NCBI RefSeq assembly: GCF_010111755.1
Contig: NC_088962.1
Span: 1,302,001-1,366,000, forward strand
Length of the DNA stretch: 64,000 nucleotides
Source of the DNA: Nakaseomyces glabratus
Lineage: Eukaryota; Ascomycota; Saccharomycetes; Saccharomycetales; Saccharomycetaceae
Direction of reading: 5' to 3'
The translations under genes and the position numbers were made by a program. Shown here in pieces: positions 59,552 through 64,000 of the stretch (positions within the stretch are counted from its first letter, which is position 1; every line of letters begins with the position of its first letter). Below the pieces are notes generated by a model that saw only the letters and a list, made by a program, of their open reading frames with translations, was not told the DNA's origin and did not search any database.

Positions 59552-60404
59552 CTAGAGTACACTCAACCCTACAAAATGAGCAAATGTAGATTCATTGCCA
59601 TCGAACATGCCAAAGTAAGAGCATCGTTGAACTTCTGGTGCACACCAGTTACGTCTATAGCATTGCCGTTCATATTTCTGCAAGTGGTTGGGAGACCATA
59701 GTCGCAGTCCTTTGGTGTCCTTGCCTGTGAACATACAGACACTGTGCGAAGGGGCGCCTACCTCATCTAAAGACCCAATCACGAATATTCTGAACTTCGA
59801 TAGTGTACCAACACTCGCACATTTATCAGAGAACATGTTAGTTACTGGTGGTGACGACTGTACCTCCAACAGCGTCTATCAAAGGTGAAGCATAGACGTT
59901 CATTGAAACTCTAGTATATGTTCGAGTGTATCCACACTAGCTGAACTGGCCGCAATTACTAACATGCTCGGTGAATGAGTTCCTACCCAGGTAACAGTAT
60001 TTGAAGGCACGCCAGAGTTAGGTTTCAACACAATAAGACCTCGAGAGCCCGTCCTAGCCGTGAAAGTCACAACCATTGTAATTGTCCACCATCTTGATAC
60101 TGTCGAGCCTAGACCCTGGAAATATAAAAGTCCTCATCGCAATATCCTTCAGCCTTGTCGTCAATTGTAGATGTAATCTGGTGCGCTCGAAGTTGTGGAT
60201 ATCTAATTCTGGTGCCTCTACCCTTGTTCGGACGTATATCATATTAGTAGAATTGTTCATCCATGATAAGCCAGCTGTCGTTGAATGGTTGTAAAGCCAT
60301 TTAGCATCACCTTTGTGTGGGATGCTCCAGTACAGTACCAAAACCTGGGTTTCCATCAGAATTCTGTACCTCATCACTCTTTCTTTCGAATGAAAGCCAT
60401 GCAT
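59552..60404 (-). pseudogene. possible decayed protein gene, unidentified
   Basis: A minus-strand ATG frame runs 116 codons from 60404 to a TAG at 60054-60056. The +1 frame is open from about 60130, overlaps it, and continues with protein-like sequence to a TGA at 59900-59902. After two more stops (59879-59881 and 59876-59878) that same frame is open again to 59552, about 105 codons. The third frame is open across the stop cluster, so two compensating indels would join the parts. The total span is about 284 codons. I do not recognise the protein (segments include VLVLYWSIPHKGDAKWLY and LSKFRIFVIGSLDEVG). The alternative is chance openings. Confidence 0.3.
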
Positions 60405-61084
60405 CTATCAGTTTATTCTTAGATAAAGAAGTAAGATTGTTTAATGTTAGTAAGAGCTGGATAAGTCAATCAAGAGTTGAATGCAGGATAATAATATTAT
60501 CAACTGTTGAACAACCAAACAGCATTAGAGCTGGTCTTCATTACATCAAGAAAGTAATTTGAAGGTCTCAATGCGTGAATTCTCAATAGGTGAAGAAAGC
60601 ACACTCTCTGTCATTGCTATTTACCACATGCTCATAGGTTCTAGGTGTGAGTCATGAAGCAGTTCATCAAATCTAGGATTGCAAGCAAATTCTCAACTGG
60701 ATGATGATGTAGTCATCGGTAGGAAAATGGTTTTACTAAAACAGCCAGGGATATAACGGAAATATTTGTGCGAGGATTGCTAAACTAATTGATAGGTAGT
60801 AAGTCTTAGCATCTAGCACATGCCAAGGCCAATTGCAGAACTAACAGAGAGAGTTACAGTTATAACTCAAAATTCCTGCTTGCCAACGCTTGTAGGAGTT
60901 TGGTAAGGGAGCCACAAGTGGGATGTACAACTTTGCAGCTCATGCTGGGGGGCAGAGGGTGGGAGGAGCAATTGTCTTAGATAATCTGTGGGAAGCGTGA
61001 GACAATGGGAAAGCGTGAGATCCCGCGCTCGCTGTGCAGGTAGTTCTCTGTTGATGACGTGAAACGGGTGTGAAAGGAATGCGA

Positions 61085-61109
61085 GAAATTCCCGAAATTC
61101 TGGAATTCC
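61085..61109. promoter_or_regulatory. heat-shock-element-like cluster
   Basis: The sequence contains GAAATTC, GAAATTC and GAATTC in series, creating two TTCnnGAA inverted units (TTCCCGAA at 61089-61096 and TTCTGGAA at 61098-61105) that fit Hsf1-type spacing. No conserved gene lies within 1.9 kb on either side. Confidence 0.4.
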
Positions 61110-62807
61110 TTTTGCTGCGACATATTCTGTGACTTTAAAGTTTAGACATAGAATGATTTACGGCCTTCCTGGAATGGATTTACATAAACTTTATAGCTTC
61201 TCTACAGCGGGTATCTCAGGTCGTTATGATAGGATTACAGGGCGGTCATTTGAGAAATGCCATTGGGAGAGGAAGTTCAGGGTGATAAATTCAAGATGTA
61301 ACGGGTGAAACTCCAAAAATGAACTCCACAAGTTTGAAATATGAAATGATGGGTGTTCCTACCGCGGTAAGTGTCTGATGTCATGAGAAGAGTTTCGGAC
61401 GGTGATGGGCTCCACAGAATGCTACTAACAAAAGAGCACTGTTTTTTATATAGCCCCGACACCTTTTCTAAATACCATACTCAATACTGCTGGAGTTGTA
61501 GAGGTTTCGTTGTATCCATCCGCTTCACTTCTTAGTTGCCTGTACTTCTTGTAATGAGCGATCCACCTTGTATAATAGGATACTCAATTGTCCATCCTTG
61601 GCCGGTTCGCGAATTCCTGGTAACTAGTGCATGTTCGCAGTTTCTTTCATGGCTCTGCAGAGAAGTTGGTGAGTTATTACTGATAAGTAATGCTTTTGGG
61701 TCTGTGTCTCTCTGAATCCTCTTGAAGCATCCAGGTATCGAGTGTTGGTATTACGTTAATGTATATTGCCTGACAATTATTAAGCAAGGACAAGTTTTTT
61801 TTATGGCTTCCAGTAATTGTATTTAGCGGTGCAGTTGCTGAGATGTGAGATAATCAGTGTCTAGTAATATCTAGAATTCTTGGTGCTAGGATAAGATAAA
61901 CTAAATATTAATTACTGGCTTTCAGAAAATGTAAGATGATAAATTTAATGTGGATATTGTAGTGATAAATTGCAGATGAGTTTATCTATAGCGTGCTAAA
62001 TATAAAGTTTCTAACCAACGCTAGCTTGAGTATTGATTGAATAAGTAGTATAATTCATTGGTGTCATCTTGGTCCAGTGTTTCTGTATGGACTCTTACAT
62101 ATGTAACGATTTGACTGAGAGAGTTTTAATATCAAGGCTCTTCAGTGTCTAGTGATAAATGACTGTGATATTTAAAGCACATTTCTTAAACCAAATTTTT
62201 ACGACCTGCCAAAATGCTACCCGGTTACATATTTAACGATTCTTGGTAAGCGGTCTACTTGAATTTATTTTATTATTGGACCTTATTCAGTATAGTCAAG
62301 TTACTAGATGTCAACGACCGCGTCTTGACTTTGACCGATATGAAAATTAGTTGAAATGATAATTGTAAATCAAGTACAGCAGGTTTCCAGTAACTTTCGG
62401 GAAATTCCACCCACGTACATTACAGTTATGCTATTGTCTAAGTTCTAATAGTTGTATTGGTAGTAAGCTCGCTAGTAATCACATCAATAATAAGTGGTTT
62501 ATGGAAAATTGCTTCCCATATAGATAAGTATGAACAAGAGTAAATATGCCATCCATACATTTGAATTCCAAATAACAACAACGGCATTCTAATAATTACC
62601 AATTGACTTAGTACCAAGCCTAGTACTCTATTAGAACACAACTAGCAATGGATTGAACTATACATAGATACCAATATCAATAGCACAAGAACGCCAGGTC
62701 TGCTTCTAATTTCGGGCACAATGTACCTGATATATACCGCATCCAAAGAGAGTACACGGTATCAAGTATGTATATATTCAGTTTTATCATTGGAAATGAG
62801 TGTATAT

Positions 62808-62815
62808 ATCACGTG
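62808..62815 (+). promoter_or_regulatory. ATCACGTG (Cbf1-type) site upstream of EGD1
   Basis: The sequence fits RTCACRTG and lies about 200 bases before the EGD1 ATG, next to a TATATA stretch. It could be a Cbf1 promoter site; it is not part of a centromere because no AT-rich element or CDEIII core follows. Confidence 0.45.
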
Positions 62816-63011
62816 GATCGTAGCACTAACTACGTGAATGTGCGTTCTCCAGTTTTGAAAAAAAAATTGCGACGATGGCGATTCTGCGGTGTCGACGAAT
62901 GCAGGTGGAAGGCACTTTCATACATAAGAGTTGGGTGAGTTGAAACGTCCTGGGAATCGGTTTGTGTTTCTTGTAGGACAGAACAGAGGATAAACGAGAC
63001 AGGAACACATA

Positions 63012-63482
63012 ATGCCAATTGATCAAGAGAAACTAGCGAAGTTGCAGAAGATGTCTGCCGGCAACAAGGTCGGTGGTACCAGAAGAAAGCAAGCCAAGAA
63101 GACCGGTTCTGGTAGCGCTGGTAACAAGGACGACACCAAGTTGCACAACCAGTTGGCTAAGTTGCACGCTGTCACCATTGACAATGTTGCTGAGGCTAAC
63201 TTCTTCAAGGACGACGGTAAGGTCTTGCACTTCAACAAGGTCGGTGTCCAAGTTGCTCCACAACACAACACTTCCGTTTTCTACGGTATGGCCCAAGAGA
63301 AGAACTTGCAAGAATTGTTCCCAGGTATCATCTCCCAACTTGGTGGTGAGGCTATCCAAGCTTTGTCTCAACTAGCTGCCCAAATGGAGAAGGCCCAAGC
63401 TAACGAAAACGCTGGTGAAGCCAAGGACGAAGCCATCCCAGAATTGGTTGAAGGCCAAAGCTTTGATGCCGAAGTTGAGTAA
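63012..63482 (+). CDS. EGD1: EGD1, nascent polypeptide-associated complex beta subunit
   Basis: Egd1 (beta-NAC) with Egd2 forms the ribosome-bound complex that shields emerging nascent chains. The N-terminus carries the basic ribosome-contact region [10 protein letters not shown] (about 21-30). The NAC domain covers about 38-103, with the typical [22 protein letters not shown]. The tail is acidic. Length is 156 residues against 157 in S. cerevisiae. Codon use is extremely biased (AAG, GGT, GCT, AAC), as for translation genes. It corresponds to YPL037C (duplicate BTT1 is YDR252W); SVL3/PAM1 and EGD1/BTT1 are also near neighbours in S. cerevisiae, which supports the block assignment. Confidence 0.96.
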   Translation: MPIDQEKLAKLQKMSAGNKVGGTRRKQAKKTGSGSAGNKDDTKLHNQLAKLHAVTIDNVAEANFFKDDGKVLHFNKVGVQVAPQHNTSVFYGMAQEKNLQELFPGIISQLGGEAIQALSQLAAQMEKAQANENAGEAKDEAIPELVEGQSFDAEVE

Positions 63483-64000
63483 ATAACTTAATGACACTTA
63501 ATTTTTGCAAATACAATTAACATACACATCTAAACCCAATTTTTTTCCTTCTTCTAGTATTCGATATTTAATTAAGAGCACAAGAGAGATAGGAAAAAGC
63601 ACCTACATATTATAATGAAATAACATTTTTTTCGCACAATAAAATCTGGAATTTCTTTAGAATTTCTACCTGACTTTGTTCTTGTATAGAGACCCTTCAT
63701 CTGAGTAATAAGCCCGATGTTATTGCCTCTTCATAGCGTTTAGCATGTTACGTACGTCATAATAAGGACTATATTAGGGATATATGGCTCTGTCTATGCA
63801 AATAAGCTTGATATAGTACAAAAGAATTATTATATTTTGAACTTATTATGTAATTAATTGTTGTATTAGAAATGTCCAGTCTTCAAATAATCTTTAAGAT
63901 CCAAATAGTTGGTTTCTATTCTGGGGATTCTCGGTATCTTTACTCTTTTCCACTAATCACAGACTTCTGCCCGTTTTTATGGCTTCATTTATGAGTTCGC
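63483..64000. other. region downstream of EGD1 to window end
   Basis: These 518 AT-rich bases contain the EGD1 3' region. A minus-strand frame of 28 codons ends at a TAA at 63866-63868 and reads protein-like (ending DLKDYLKTGHF), but it is preceded by a stop at 63953-63955. In S. cerevisiae the next gene (MET31 or MET32) is convergent with EGD1, so this could be a gene's 3' end, but the evidence is too short. Confidence 0.3.

Larger units (their letters stand above)
59032..63011. other. 4-kb gene-poor tract between PHO85 and EGD1
   Basis: This is by far the longest stretch of the window without an intact gene. It contains the PHO85 promoter, a possible decayed gene at 59552-60404 (minus strand), heat-shock-element-like units at 61085-61109, and the EGD1 promoter with ATCACGTG at 62808-62815. 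Remaining frames are under about 80 codons. I looked for, and did not see, the conserved cores of U1, U2, U3, U5, RNase P, RNase MRP or SRP RNA, a telomerase template, or a point centromere. Confidence 0.6.

Noticed and set aside
60446..60452. TACTAAC branch point on the minus strand, suggesting a spliced gene ahead of 60404
   Set aside because: A TAG acceptor lies about 43 bases on, but I found no GTATGT donor within about 1 kb upstream, and one such seven-base word is expected by chance in 4 kb.
60945..60975. Telomerase RNA template or other large structural RNA in the 59-63 kb tract
   Set aside because: The G-rich stretch is not a telomere-repeat complement, and no conserved core of known yeast RNAs was recognised by eye; a covariance-model search would settle it.
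62808..62900. Possible centromere starting from a CDEI-like ATCACGTG
   Set aside because: No 75-90-base very AT-rich element follows and no CDEIII core (TTTCCGAA context) is at the right distance. A TTTTCCGAA at about 40127-40135 also lacks flanking CDEI/CDEII.
63866..63952. 3' end of a convergent minus-strand gene after EGD1
   Set aside because: Only 28 codons are open before an in-frame stop, and there is no zinc-finger or other match to MET31/MET32.

Overview
The window is nuclear chromosomal DNA of a budding yeast (Saccharomycetaceae). Genes are compact and appear intronless, and every large protein reads as a Saccharomyces cerevisiae counterpart. Conserved leucines are encoded by CTG (for example in the HRDLKPQN kinase motif of PHO85), so the CUG-serine yeasts are excluded. 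The pattern of retained genes fits a lineage that went through the whole-genome duplication (WGD) but is not Saccharomyces. From memory, the SUL2-ERG10 adjacency and the overall layout resemble the Nakaseomyces / Candida glabrata clade; this is an inference that I could not check.

Layout: (1) 1-14.6 kb carries RAD24 (5' end outside the window), GRX4, TMT1, ECM32, BMH1, PDA1, DMC1 and ISC10, in the order and orientation of S. cerevisiae YER173W-YER180C. (2) 15.4-47.3 kb carries RAX2, ARP6, SMC4, CSF1, GAA1, ALT1, XDJ1, PDS1, GEP5 and SUL2. This is the S. cerevisiae YLR084C-YLR092W order with PDS1 (YDR113C) lodged between XDJ1 and GEP5. (3) 47.7-63.5 kb carries ERG10, SUV3, TRM44, a tRNA-Ile(AAT) gene, SVL3, PHO85 and EGD1, matching YPL028W-YPL037C except that the SVL3-PHO85 pair is inverted. 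Between PHO85 and EGD1 lie 4 kb with no intact conserved gene.

Most genes are housekeeping: DNA-damage checkpoint, condensin, securin, chromatin remodelling, pyruvate and sulfate metabolism, early sterol synthesis, GPI-anchor attachment, mitochondrial RNA and genome maintenance, and translation-associated chaperones. DMC1 and ISC10 are meiotic. Functional links visible here are the divergent CSF1/GAA1 pair (both serve GPI anchoring), a SUL2 promoter with Cbf1 and Met31/32-type sites, and an Ndt80-type element upstream of ISC10.

I see no CRISPR array, operon, intact transposon, convincing centromere or novel multi-gene system. The best leads are evolutionary and structural: ancestral linkage kept at the ISC10/RAX2 junction, probable reciprocal retention of PDS1, loss of introns from DMC1 and PHO85, a two-gene inversion next to a tRNA gene, GC-rich islands that cross gene boundaries, and the 59-63 kb gene-poor tract with a possible decayed gene and an orphan heat-shock-element-like cluster.
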